Made by a program: the position numbers and the translations under genes. Below the pieces are notes generated by a model, which was given only the letters and a program-made list of their open reading frames with translations, made no database searches and was not told the DNA's origin. 27,696 bases of DNA, taken from NCBI GenBank assembly GCA_949419965.1, contig CASPAC010000021.1:1-27696 (forward strand), written 5' to 3'. The DNA comes from Bacteroidales bacterium (GTDB lineage: Bacteria; Bacteroidota; Bacteroidia; Bacteroidales; Rikenellaceae). Positions 19,872-27,606 of the stretch are shown one piece after another. Position 1 is the stretch's first letter. Every line of letters starts with the position of its first letter.

Positions 19872-20312
19872 ATGGATATATTGATTCTCAACGGCCCGAA
19901 TCTCAATCTTCAGGGACGGCGCGACACCGACGTCTACGGCACGCAGACTTTCGACGACTACTTCGCCTCCCTGCAGGAGCGGTTCCCGCAGGTCGCCTTC
20001 GCTTATTTCCAGTCCAACATCGAGGGCGAGCTGATCGACGCCGTGCAGCAGGCCGCCGGCCGCTTCGACGGCATCGTGCTCAACGCCGGCGGTTATACCC
20101 ACACTTCCGTTGCGCTGCGCGACGCCGTGTCGGCCGTTGCGGTGCCCGTCGTCGAGGTGCACATCTCTTCGATCCTGGCCCGCGAGGAGTTCCGCCGCGT
20201 CTCGCTGCTGGCTCCCGTCGCCGTGGGGTCGATCATGGGTTTCGGGCTCGACTCCTACCGTCTGGGCGTCGAAGCCTTGCTGCTCGGTGCCGCGGGGCGG
20301 CGGCTCGACTGA
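19872..20312 (+). CDS. aroQ: Type II 3-dehydroquinate dehydratase
   Basis: 146 residues, the standard size of type II dehydroquinase. Visible family motifs are ILNGPNLNLQGRRDTDVYG (with the active-site Arg/Tyr loop), YFQSNIEGELIDA, LNAGGYTHTSVALRDA, and VEVHISSILAREEFRR with the catalytic His, then a GFGLDSYRLGVEAL end. It dehydrates 3-dehydroquinate to 3-dehydroshikimate in the shikimate pathway. The ATG at 19872 gives the conserved MDILILNGPN start and lies 33 bases after a -7 box. pyk follows after 45 bases; the two may share a transcript, though they are not linked by pathway beyond phosphoenolpyruvate being a shikimate-pathway substrate. Confidence 0.95.
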   Translation: MDILILNGPNLNLQGRRDTDVYGTQTFDDYFASLQERFPQVAFAYFQSNIEGELIDAVQQAAGRFDGIVLNAGGYTHTSVALRDAVSAVAVPVVEVHISSILAREEFRRVSLLAPVAVGSIMGFGLDSYRLGVEALLLGAAGRRLD

Positions 20313-20357
20313 CCGTTTCCGAACAAGTTCCCGACACATAACAGACAATCTTAGTTT

Positions 20358-21824
20358 ATGTCCAATACCAAGAAAACCAAAATCGTAGCCACGATGTCCG
20401 ACTTCCGGTGCACCGAGGAGTTCGTCCGCAGCCTCGCCGCCGCGGGCATGGACGTCGTGCGTATCAATTCGGCCCATGTCACCGAGGAGGGCGCCACGCG
20501 CATCGTGGAGATCGTCCACAAGGTCAATCCGGCCATTCCCATCATGATCGACACCAAGGGGCCCGAAATACGAGTCACCAACATCGCTCCCGAGTTGGGC
20601 GAACGGCTCGAATTCAAGGCCGGCGACCGGGTTGCCGTCCGCGGTTCGGAGGGTGCCGACCTTACCACCCGCGAGGTCGTCTTCATGAACGTGCCCGGCA
20701 TCGTCCGCGACATTCCCGTCGGGGCCCGCATGCTCATCGCCGACGGCGAGGTCGAGCTGCGCGTCGTCGGCAAGTCCGAGCGCGAGCTTCTGTGCGAGTT
20801 CGTCGGCGACGGAGCCTTGCGTTCGCGCAAGAGCGTCAATGTGCCCGGCGTCTCCATCGACCTGCCCTCCGTGACGGCCAAGGACCGCCGGTTCATCGAG
20901 TGGGCCATCGCCCACGACGTCGATTTCATCGCCCATTCGTTCGTGCGCAGCGTGCGCGACCTGCAGGCCGTGCAGCAGATTCTCGATACCCACGGCAGCC
21001 CCATCAAGATCATCTCCAAGATCGAGAACCAGGAGGGGCTCGACAATATCGACGAGATCATCGAGGCCTCCTACGGCATCATGGTCGCCCGCGGCGACCT
21101 GGGCGTCGAGCTCCCCGCCGAGGCCATTCCCAACACCCAGCGCCGCATCGTCGAGAAGTGCATCGCAGCCAAGCGCCCCGTCATCATCGCCACGCAGATG
21201 CTCTATTCGATGGTCCGCAACCCCCGTCCCACGCGTGCCGAGGTGAGCGACGTAGCCAGCGCCATCTACGAGCGTGTCGACGCCATCATGCTCAGCGACG
21301 AGACCGCCATGGGCGACTATCCTGTCGAGGCGGTCGAGACCATGGCGCGCATCGCCCGCGAGATCGAGCGCGACGAGGCCCATTTCAAGCCCATGGTCGA
21401 CATGGACATGGTCTCCGTCAACCACGAGGTCACGGCGCAGCTGGCCCGTTCGGCCGTGCGCGCATCGACCAACCTGCCTATCCGCTACGTCGTCCTCGAC
21501 ACCAAGACCGGCCGTACGGGCCGCTATCTGGCCGCTTTCCGCGGGCAGAAAACCGTCGTCGCGGTCTGCTATCAGCTCCATGCCCAGCGCATCCTGGCCC
21601 TCTCCTACGGCGTCGTGCCCATCCTGCGCAACCAGGAGCTCTCCGACCGCTACCACTTCCTGATCGACGCCATGGAGGTCATCGAACAGAAAGACCACCT
21701 CGACGGAAAGGACCTGCTGGCCATCGTCGGCGGCAGCTTCGGGCCCGACGGCGGTGCTTCCTATGTCGAGATCGCCGACGTGCGGCGCATTCGCGAACGC
21801 AACGAGCAGAGCTGCCGTAAATAG
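20358..21824 (+). CDS. pyk: Pyruvate kinase
   Basis: 488 residues, normal length. The N-terminus KTKIVATMSDF, the phosphate/ADP site region MIDTKGPEIRVTN, the B-domain insert, the catalytic and metal stretch IISKIENQEGLDNIDEIIEASYGIMVARGDLGVELP (broken here only for reading; Lys and Glu near 219-221) and PTRAEVSDVASAIYERVDAIMLSDETAMGDYP are all visible. It converts phosphoenolpyruvate and ADP to pyruvate and ATP in glycolysis. The product feeds PFOR (partial gene at the window start). Five bases separate its stop from the next gene's GTG, so cotranscription with the flippase gene is likely. Confidence 0.96.
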   Translation: MSNTKKTKIVATMSDFRCTEEFVRSLAAAGMDVVRINSAHVTEEGATRIVEIVHKVNPAIPIMIDTKGPEIRVTNIAPELGERLEFKAGDRVAVRGSEGADLTTREVVFMNVPGIVRDIPVGARMLIADGEVELRVVGKSERELLCEFVGDGALRSRKSVNVPGVSIDLPSVTAKDRRFIEWAIAHDVDFIAHSFVRSVRDLQAVQQILDTHGSPIKIISKIENQEGLDNIDEIIEASYGIMVARGDLGVELPAEAIPNTQRRIVEKCIAAKRPVIIATQMLYSMVRNPRPTRAEVSDVASAIYERVDAIMLSDETAMGDYPVEAVETMARIAREIERDEAHFKPMVDMDMVSVNHEVTAQLARSAVRASTNLPIRYVVLDTKTGRTGRYLAAFRGQKTVVAVCYQLHAQRILALSYGVVPILRNQELSDRYHFLIDAMEVIEQKDHLDGKDLLAIVGGSFGPDGGASYVEIADVRRIRERNEQSCRK

Positions 21825-21829
21825 AAAGC

Positions 21830-23281
21830 GTGGCGGGCGAGCTGAAAGAGAAGGTCACGCGCGGCGTCGCGTGGTCGATCGGCGAGAAGGTCGGTACGAT
21901 GCTCCTGCAGATGGGAGTGTCGGTCGTCGTGCTGCGTCTGCTGGTGCCCGACGACTTCGGCGTCGTCGCCATCCTCACCGCTTTCGCCGCCTTCGCCCTG
22001 GTGGTCGTCGACAGCGGTTTTTCGCAGACGCTGATCCGCAAGGCCGAGCCTTCGCCTTCGGATTACAAGTCGGTCTTTCTCTTCAACATCTCCGTCTCCG
22101 CAGCGTTGTACGTGTTGCTCACGGCGTTTGCGCCGGTCGTTGCGCGTTATTACGACATGCCCGTCATCGCGCGCGTTGCCCCGGTCTTCTTCCTCATGAT
22201 TCCGGTCAATGCGCTTTGCGTCATTCAGAATACCGTTTTCATCCGGCGTTTCCGCTTCGCCCTGCTCTCCAAGATCGCTTTCGTCTCGTCGTTGGTCAGC
22301 GGCCTGGCGGCCGTGCTGCTGGCATGGGCCGGCTGCGGCGTCTGGAGTCTGGTTGCGCAGCGGGTCTTGCAGATGGTCGTCAAGGCCGTTCTGTTGTGGC
22401 GGACGAGCGATTGGCGGCCCGCTTCGTCGGGCGCGTGGAGCCCGGCGGCCATACGCGAAATGGCACCCTACAGTTTCAGCCTCCTGGCCACCGACTTGAT
22501 TTCGTCGGTCTATACCAAGATTCCCCAGCTCTTCATCGGCAAACTCTATTCGTCGCGGATGCTGGGTTATTTCGATCAGGCGCTCAAGCTCAAGGACCTG
22601 CCCGTCACTTCGGCTATGACCGCCGTGCAGGGAGTCACCTTTCCTGCCCTTTCCAAAATCGGGACCGACGAGCGGAAGTTCGCCGAGAGCTACCGCCAGA
22701 TGGTGATGGTCGTCGCCTACGTCTTGTTCCCTGCCATGTTGGGGCTTTCGGCCGTCGCGCACGACCTTTTCGCGGTGTTGATCGGCGCCAAGTGGATGCC
22801 CACGGTGCCTTATTTCGAGACGATCTGCCTGGCCGGGCTCTTCTATCCCGTCGCCATGGTGGCTTATAACATCATGAAGGTACGGTGCAGCGGCCCTGCG
22901 ATCGTGCGGCTGGAGATTCTCAAGAAAGCTGTCATGACGGTGATTCTCGTGCTGACCATTCCTCGCAGCGTGCAGGCCGTCGTGTGGGGATTGGTGGTTT
23001 TCGCTGCTTGCGAGATGATCGTCAACGTCTGCGCCTCCCTGCGCGTCACTTCGCTTTCCGTCCGGCGGTTCGTGCGTACGCTGCTGCCCGTCGCCCTCGT
23101 TTCCGGGGCCATGTACTTCGTCGTCCTCGGCGTTGCGCAGCTCATGCCCGGCCATGCTTTGCTGCGTCTGGTCTGCATGATCGCCGCCGGTGCCGTCTCT
23201 TACCTGTTGTTCTCCTTTATCTTCCGCCTTGAGGCTTTCACCGAGGTACTCGGCATTGTTCGCAAGCAGTTGTTCCGGTAG
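21830..23281 (+). CDS. Polysaccharide flippase, MOP superfamily (Wzx/WzxC-like)
   Basis: 483 residues beginning with GTG at 21830. It has about a dozen or more hydrophobic segments typical of the Wzx/RfbX group, with the characteristic start (VTRGVAWSIGEKVGTMLLQ), RLLVPDDFGVVAILTAF, the SGFSQTLIRK stretch, IQNTVFIRRFRF, and a loop with YTKIPQLFIGKLYSSRMLGYFDQALKLKDLP. Such proteins move lipid-linked sugar units across the inner membrane for capsule, O-antigen or exopolysaccharide. No glycosyltransferases lie near it in the window, so the polymer is unknown. It is five bases behind pyk, an unusual partner. GTG is preferred because it gives the conserved ~10-residue cytoplasmic N-terminus before the first membrane segment. 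Confidence 0.85.
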   Translation: MAGELKEKVTRGVAWSIGEKVGTMLLQMGVSVVVLRLLVPDDFGVVAILTAFAAFALVVVDSGFSQTLIRKAEPSPSDYKSVFLFNISVSAALYVLLTAFAPVVARYYDMPVIARVAPVFFLMIPVNALCVIQNTVFIRRFRFALLSKIAFVSSLVSGLAAVLLAWAGCGVWSLVAQRVLQMVVKAVLLWRTSDWRPASSGAWSPAAIREMAPYSFSLLATDLISSVYTKIPQLFIGKLYSSRMLGYFDQALKLKDLPVTSAMTAVQGVTFPALSKIGTDERKFAESYRQMVMVVAYVLFPAMLGLSAVAHDLFAVLIGAKWMPTVPYFETICLAGLFYPVAMVAYNIMKVRCSGPAIVRLEILKKAVMTVILVLTIPRSVQAVVWGLVVFAACEMIVNVCASLRVTSLSVRRFVRTLLPVALVSGAMYFVVLGVAQLMPGHALLRLVCMIAAGAVSYLLFSFIFRLEAFTEVLGIVRKQLFR

Positions 23282-23410
23282 CGCGATGACCGGAGCTGGG
23301 GCGGAATTCTTTGGATGGCAGATTCTTGTTGGGATGCGGCCTTTGGGCGACCGCCCGCTCTGTTCTTTTCCGCCGTTTTCCTTTAGTTGGCTTTCGCATT
23401 GAAGAAAGCA

Positions 23411-23661
23411 GCCCGGCAGATGCTGGACGCAGCGCACGGCGCGTGCGATTGCACGGTTGCCATTGTTCAGCGGGTTGACGTTCGTCGAGTTGAAGTTCAA
23501 CATGCCCGCGTTGTATGCGTTCGAGCCTGTCGAAACATAGGGCGACGAAGACCACGAGTAGCCGTTCGCGCCGACGTTCGCCAAGGCTCCCGTATCGTTG
23601 CTGCGGTAGCCCGCAGCCGATGTGTGGAAGCAATCGCTGGTATGGATGGACCGGGGAACCG
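23411..23661 (-). pseudogene. Cassette C: start-less FISUMP-like fragment, Asn-rich (template-like)
   Basis: On the minus strand the frame reads TSAAGYRSNDTGALANVG, then SWSSSPYVSTG, then LNFNSTNVNPLNNGNR, and ends AVRCVQ. It is the closest of the four cassettes to the FISUMP consensus and has about a dozen Asn codons, nearly all AAC. Several of these sites hold other residues in cassettes A, B and D. After VRCVQ this copy has one base fewer than the others, yet the following bases (GCATCTGC, then a GGGC-GCTTTCTT stretch) still match. No MITE-like element interrupts it: the left module lies only 60 bases upstream. The frame is open far beyond both ends, but no start, signal peptide or N-terminal domain belongs to it. 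Confidence 0.75.
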
Positions 23662-23783
23662 GACCTGCGGGCCCGAGACTCCGGTGCAAACCGGGATGAA
23701 CAACTGACGTCTTCGGGGCGTCAGCGGATTGCTGAATCTGCCTTGCCGCACTGACGGGAGCCGTGGCCTCCGCCACTCCGGGC
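23662..23783 (-). repeat. Left conserved modules of cassette unit C
   Basis: 23721-23783 on the minus strand matches 877-943 and 10438-10499, including the GCCACGGCT block, AGATTCAGCA and TCCGCTG. 23680-23706 carries a weaker form of the CAGTTG block. Directly downstream comes cassette C, without the repeat element that separates these parts in units A and B. Unit C therefore shows what the uninterrupted arrangement looks like. Confidence 0.75.
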
Positions 23784-23796
23784 GCGGGGCTGCTTC

Positions 23797-24864
23797 CTAT
23801 CTGTACTCCTTGGGTTCGACGATGCCCCGCAGAACGACCAGCGCATTGATGGCCAGCGATTCGAGCTCGTTTTCGCCGGGGTAGATCGTGACGGGTGCGA
23901 TGAACGAGCAGTGCTGCCGGATGCTCTCCACGACGGGTTCGTTGAAAGCGATGCCGCCCGTCAGCAGAATGCCGTCGACCTTGCCTGCCAGTGCGGCGGC
24001 CATGGCCCCGATCTGTTTGGCAATGTTGTAGCTCATGGCGTCGAGTACTTGAGCGGCGCGTTCGTCGCCCTGAGCGATGCGTTCCATCACTTCGATGACG
24101 GAGTTGGTGCCCAGCAGAGCTACCAGGCCGCCTTTGCTCGAAACGAACTTGAGCAGCTCCTCCCGCGTATATTTGCCCGAAAAACAGACCTTGATCAGTT
24201 CGGCCGAGGGGATGTTTCCCGCCCGGTCGGGTGCGAAGGGGCCGTCGCCGTCGAGGGCGTTGTTCACGTCGACGATGCGTCCCCGGCGGTGGGCCGCCAC
24301 GGAGATGCCGCCGCCCATGTGGGCGACGATGAGGTTCGATTCTTCGTAGACGCGCCCTTCGTGCTGGCAGTGGAGCCGGGCGATGGCTTTCTGGTTGAGG
24401 GCGTGGAAGATGGGTTTGCGCGGACACATCGGCATGCCCGAAATGCGGGCCGCGTCGTCCATTTCGTCCACCACCGGCGGATCGGCGATGTAGGCCTTGA
24501 CGCCGGCCATGCGGGCGATCTGCGCCGCGAGCAGTCCGCCGAGGTTGCAGGCGTGTTTCATCTGCGCGTTGCGCAGGTCGTGGCGCATGCGCGAATTGAC
24601 TTCGTAGACACCGGCAGGAACGGGGCGGATCAGACCGCCGCGGCCGATGACGGCCGAGAGTTCGCCGATGTCGAAGCCGTGTTCTTTCAGTGTTTCGAGA
24701 ATCAGCCCGCGGCGCCAGTCGAGCTGGTCGATGACGTCGACGAATCGCGACACTTCTTCGGTCGTGTGCCGCAGAGTCGATTCCAACAAAGGCCGCTCCT
24801 CTTCGTAGAGGGCGACCTTCGTGGAAGTAGAGCCGGGATTTATCGCCAATATTTTGAATGCCAT
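23797..24864 (-). CDS. buk: Butyrate kinase
   Basis: 355 residues, the normal size. The ASKHA-fold phosphate motifs are visible: FKILAINPGSTSTKVALYE at the N-terminus, VAHMGGGISVAAHRRGRIVDV in the middle, and GILLTGGIAFNEP with FIAPVTIYPGENELESLA near the C-terminus. The enzyme transfers phosphate from butyryl-phosphate, or branched-chain acyl-phosphates, to ADP. It is 27 bases downstream of ptb, the usual partner, giving acyl-CoA to acyl-phosphate to acid plus ATP. The physiological substrate (butyrate, isobutyrate or isovalerate) cannot be told from sequence. Confidence 0.93.
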   Translation of the reverse strand: MAFKILAINPGSTSTKVALYEEERPLLESTLRHTTEEVSRFVDVIDQLDWRRGLILETLKEHGFDIGELSAVIGRGGLIRPVPAGVYEVNSRMRHDLRNAQMKHACNLGGLLAAQIARMAGVKAYIADPPVVDEMDDAARISGMPMCPRKPIFHALNQKAIARLHCQHEGRVYEESNLIVAHMGGGISVAAHRRGRIVDVNNALDGDGPFAPDRAGNIPSAELIKVCFSGKYTREELLKFVSSKGGLVALLGTNSVIEVMERIAQGDERAAQVLDAMSYNIAKQIGAMAAALAGKVDGILLTGGIAFNEPVVESIRQHCSFIAPVTIYPGENELESLAINALVVLRGIVEPKEYR

Positions 24865-24891
24865 AGGTCTCGGTTCCGTTTGAGTGTGTGC

Positions 24892-25797
24892 TTATTTCGC
24901 TGCCAGGCAGGCCAGTGCGATGGAGTAGAGTTTGGTTTTGCTGCTGTCGCCGCGCGAGGTGAGCACGCACGGCACCTTGGTGCCCATCACCATGGCTGCC
25001 AGTTCGCCGCCGCAGAGGTGGGTCGTCGACTTGAAGAAGACGTTGGCCGACTCCAGGTTGGGGAAGAGCAGGCAGTCGGGATCGCCGGCCACCGACGAGC
25101 CCTTGACCTTCTTGTGTTCGGCCACCTCCTTGAACAGTGCCACGTCGAGCGACAGCGGGCCGTCGACGATCACGTTGCCCAGCTGGCCGCGGTCGCCCAT
25201 CTTGGCCAGCAGCGCGCCTTCGGTCGACGAGATGACGTTGGGCAGCACCTGCTCCGAAGGAGCGATGCAGGCGATCTTCGGGGTCTTGACGCCCAGCAGG
25301 TTGGCCGTCTGCGCAAGGTAGGAGATCTGTTTCATCTTCTGCTTGAAGTCGGGCTGCGGGATGACCGCCACGTCGGACATGACGAGCAGCTTGTGGTAGC
25401 AGGGCATCTCCGAAACGGAGACATGGCTCAGCACGCCCTTGGGCGGGAAGAGGCCGGCTTCCTTGTTGAGAATGCCGCGCATGTACTTGTCGGTCGACAC
25501 GAGGCCTTTCATCAGGACGTCGGCATTGCCCGCCACAACGGCGGCCACGGCCAGCGCCACGCACTTGACGTCGCTCTTTTCGTCGACGATGTTGAACGCC
25601 GTGATGTCGATGCCGTTCTCACGGCACACTTCTTCGATGACGCTTTTTTCGCCGTAGAGGGTCGGTTCGACCAGCCCTTCCTTGCAGGCCTCGTAAACGG
25701 CTTCCAACGTATGCGAATCCTGGCCATAGGCGACGGCCAGCCGTTTTTTGCCTTTCTTTCTCGCCTCTTCGACGATCTCCGTAAGATGTTGGATCAT
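24892..25797 (-). CDS. ptb: Phosphate butyryltransferase (phosphate acyltransferase)
   Basis: 301 residues from ATG 25797 (MIQHLTEIVEEARKKGKKRLAVAYGQD), the normal start and length. The family's GNADVLMKGLVSTDKYMRGIL stretch, the SDVAVIPQPDFKQK region, and the C-terminal CGGELAAMVMGTKVPCVLTSRGDSS segment are clear and distinguish it from classical Pta only by degree. It converts acyl-CoA and phosphate to acyl-phosphate. It sits between ackA and buk on the same strand, so its product could feed either kinase. No pta gene is visible here. An extended N-terminus up to 25920 is open but would run through the A/T-rich leader and is rejected. Confidence 0.92.
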   Translation of the reverse strand: MIQHLTEIVEEARKKGKKRLAVAYGQDSHTLEAVYEACKEGLVEPTLYGEKSVIEEVCRENGIDITAFNIVDEKSDVKCVALAVAAVVAGNADVLMKGLVSTDKYMRGILNKEAGLFPPKGVLSHVSVSEMPCYHKLLVMSDVAVIPQPDFKQKMKQISYLAQTANLLGVKTPKIACIAPSEQVLPNVISSTEGALLAKMGDRGQLGNVIVDGPLSLDVALFKEVAEHKKVKGSSVAGDPDCLLFPNLESANVFFKSTTHLCGGELAAMVMGTKVPCVLTSRGDSSKTKLYSIALACLAAK

Positions 25798-25939
25798 GAT
25801 GTGTATTTTTTTTAAGTTTTTATTTTTTTGAATTGGTACTTTGCCTGTTCTTTTCCCGAACATTCTTGTTGGCCTCGCGCCGGGCGACCTTTGGTCGCCG
25901 GGGGGGGCGGCGCGGGCCAAAAAGGTTCAAGCGAATGTG
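25798..25939 (-). other. ackA-ptb intergenic region with G8 tract and hairpin
   Basis: This stretch holds a small perfect hairpin (GGCGACC TTT GGTCGCC, 25883-25899), a run of eight G on the plus strand (25900-25907), and a long A/T-rich leader directly before ptb (25801-25830). No T-run follows the hairpin on the minus strand, so it is not a good terminator. I see no clear TAnnTTTG box, so ptb may be read through from ackA. Confidence 0.6.
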
Positions 25940-27142
25940 CTACTTCACCAGATTGTAGGTGTCCGTGGCGATGACCAGTTCTTCGTTGGTGGCGATGACG
26001 GCGATCTTCACCTTCGAGTCGGCGGCCGAGAGCAGTTTGTCGACGCCCCGGGCTCCGGCGTTGGCGCTCTTGTCGAACTTGATGCCCATGAATTCGAGTC
26101 CCGAGCAGACCGACTCGCGCATCTCGCACGAGTTCTCGCCCACACCGCCCGTGAAGACGATCAGGTCCACGCCGCCCATCTCGGCGGCGTATTCGCCGAT
26201 GAACTTCTTGATGCGGTTGTAGTACATGTCGCGCGCCAGGATGGCCCGGGGATTCCCCTCGTTGTAGGCGCGGTCGATGTCGCGCATGTCGCTCGAAATG
26301 CCCGTCAGTCCGTAGACGCCCGATTGCTTGTTCATCATCGTGTCGAGCTCGGCAAACGACATGCCTTCCTTGTCGCCGATGAAGGTGACGGCGCTGGCGT
26401 CCACCTGTCCGCAGCGGGTGCCCATCACCAGGCCGTCGAGGGGCGAGAAGCCCATCGAGGTGTCGAACGACTTGCCGTTCAGCACGGCCGTCACCGAACC
26501 GCCGTTGCCGATGTGGCAGGTGATGATCTTCGAGCGGTCGAAATCGATCCCCGCGAGCTTGGCGCCTTCGCGGGCCACATATTTGTGGCTCGTGCCGTGG
26601 AAGCCGTACTTGCGGACGCGGTATTTTTCGTAGTATTCGTAGGGCAGGGCATACATGTAGTTGACGGCCGGGATGGTCTGGTGGAACGAGGTGTCGAAAA
26701 CCGTGACCTGCGGCACGCCGGGCAGCACCTGGTCGATGGCGTGGATGCCTTCGAGGCTGGCGGGGTTGTGCAGCGGTGCGATCTGGCAGAGCGAGCGGAT
26801 CTTGGCCTTGGTGTCTTCGTTGACCAGGCAGCTCTGCGGGAAAAACTCGCCGCCGTGGGCCACGCGGTGGCCTACGGCCTTGATTTCGCCGAGCGATTTG
26901 ATGACTCCGTGTTCGGGATCGGTCAGCGCCTTCATCACCAGCTCGATGCCGGTGGTGTGGTCCGGAATGGGGCGGTGCAGCTCGAACGGCGTTTTGCCCA
27001 CGGGCTTGTGCGTGAGGTCGCCTTCCGGCAGACCGATGCGCTCGACGAGACCTTTCGCGAGCAGTTTGCTGGATGCGGGTTGCATGTCGATGACCTGATA
27101 CTTGATCGACGAGGAGCCGCAGTTGAGAACCAAAATGACCAT
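25940..27142 (-). CDS. ackA: Acetate kinase
   Basis: 400 residues, the normal length. Motifs are VLVLNCGSSSIKYQ at the N-terminus (here ILVLNCGSSSIKYQ), GHRVAHGGEFF, YGFHGTSHKYVA near 177-188, CHIGNGGSVTAVLNG near 205-219 with the catalytic-site His and Gly residues, GLVMGTRCGQVDAS, and the ATP-binding FTGGVGENS near 330. It converts acetyl-phosphate and ADP to acetate and ATP. It is the first of three minus-strand genes, ackA-ptb-buk, and is preceded by a -7 box. Together with PFOR this gives acetate as a main fermentation product. Confidence 0.96.
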   Translation of the reverse strand: MVILVLNCGSSSIKYQVIDMQPASSKLLAKGLVERIGLPEGDLTHKPVGKTPFELHRPIPDHTTGIELVMKALTDPEHGVIKSLGEIKAVGHRVAHGGEFFPQSCLVNEDTKAKIRSLCQIAPLHNPASLEGIHAIDQVLPGVPQVTVFDTSFHQTIPAVNYMYALPYEYYEKYRVRKYGFHGTSHKYVAREGAKLAGIDFDRSKIITCHIGNGGSVTAVLNGKSFDTSMGFSPLDGLVMGTRCGQVDASAVTFIGDKEGMSFAELDTMMNKQSGVYGLTGISSDMRDIDRAYNEGNPRAILARDMYYNRIKKFIGEYAAEMGGVDLIVFTGGVGENSCEMRESVCSGLEFMGIKFDKSANAGARGVDKLLSAADSKVKIAVIATNEELVIATDTYNLVK

Positions 27143-27209
27143 TGTCGGTATGAAAATTTAGTAAAGTGACAAAATATTAGATAAATGTAGACGTAATTCT
27201 ACAATTATG

Positions 27210-27217
27210 CAAATTTA
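27210..27217 (-). promoter_or_regulatory. -7 box of ackA
   Basis: On the minus strand TAAATTTG matches TAnnTTTG, 67 bases before the ackA ATG. The surrounding 27143-27250 is A/T-rich, in contrast with the rest of the window. The -33 match is weak. The tail of the open frame from cassette D runs into this region. Confidence 0.5.
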
Positions 27218-27314
27218 CGCAAAAAATAGTTGCGAATCGATCGGTTTATTGTCCGAAATGATGGAAAAAACGTCGGAAAGTGTCGGAGGAGGGTGCAAAG
27301 CCCGTGTCTGCGAG

Positions 27315-27341
27315 GAACGTGCCGGGCTGACCGGCACGTTC
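27315..27341. repeat. Perfect 11-bp inverted repeat just downstream of cassette D
   Basis: GAACGTGCCGG (27315-27325) and CCGGCACGTTC (27331-27341) pair perfectly around a 5-base loop. It lies 19 bases past the end of cassette D on the cassette's strand. No T-run follows in either direction, so it does not look like an intrinsic terminator. A stem-loop or cruciform shortly after the variable region is a known recognition feature of some diversity-generating retroelement targets. Confidence 0.8.
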
Positions 27342-27360
27342 GCTTTCGGCGGCAACTTCC

Positions 27361-27606
27361 GTGCAGATGCTTGGACGCAGCGCACGGAGCGTGCGAACGA
27401 ACGGTGCCCGTCGCCCAACAAGACCAGTCCGGACGCATGCGAGAAAAGCGTGCTCGCCGCATTGCTGTCCGAAGCATAGGACGAGGAAGCCCAATAGCAG
27501 CAATGCGTGCCGACATTGATCAACTCGCCCGTCTCGCGGTTGCGGTAGCCCGCAGCAGGCGTTGTGAAGCAATCACTGAAAGGAATGCGGCGGAGGGTGC
27601 GGAACA
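27361..27606 (-). pseudogene. Cassette D: start-less FISUMP-like variable C-terminal fragment
   Basis: On the minus strand the frame reads SDCFTTPAAGYRNRETGEL, then NVGTHCCYWASSSYASDSN, and ends SFARSVRCVQASARKLPPK, staying open to 27215. It has the same ends as the other three cassettes but the most divergent middle (TLFSHASGLVLLGDGHR). No left module or repeat element is seen in the ~90 bases left at the window edge, so the unit may be incomplete here or lack that part. It lies upstream of, and on the same strand as, ackA, with an inverted repeat between its end and the ackA promoter. Confidence 0.72.

Noticed and set aside
25883..25899. Intrinsic terminator after ackA
   Set aside because: The stem is perfect, but no T-run follows it on the ackA strand.
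27315..27341. Intrinsic terminator
   Set aside because: The stem is perfect, but neither side is followed by a T-run, so it is listed as an inverted repeat instead.
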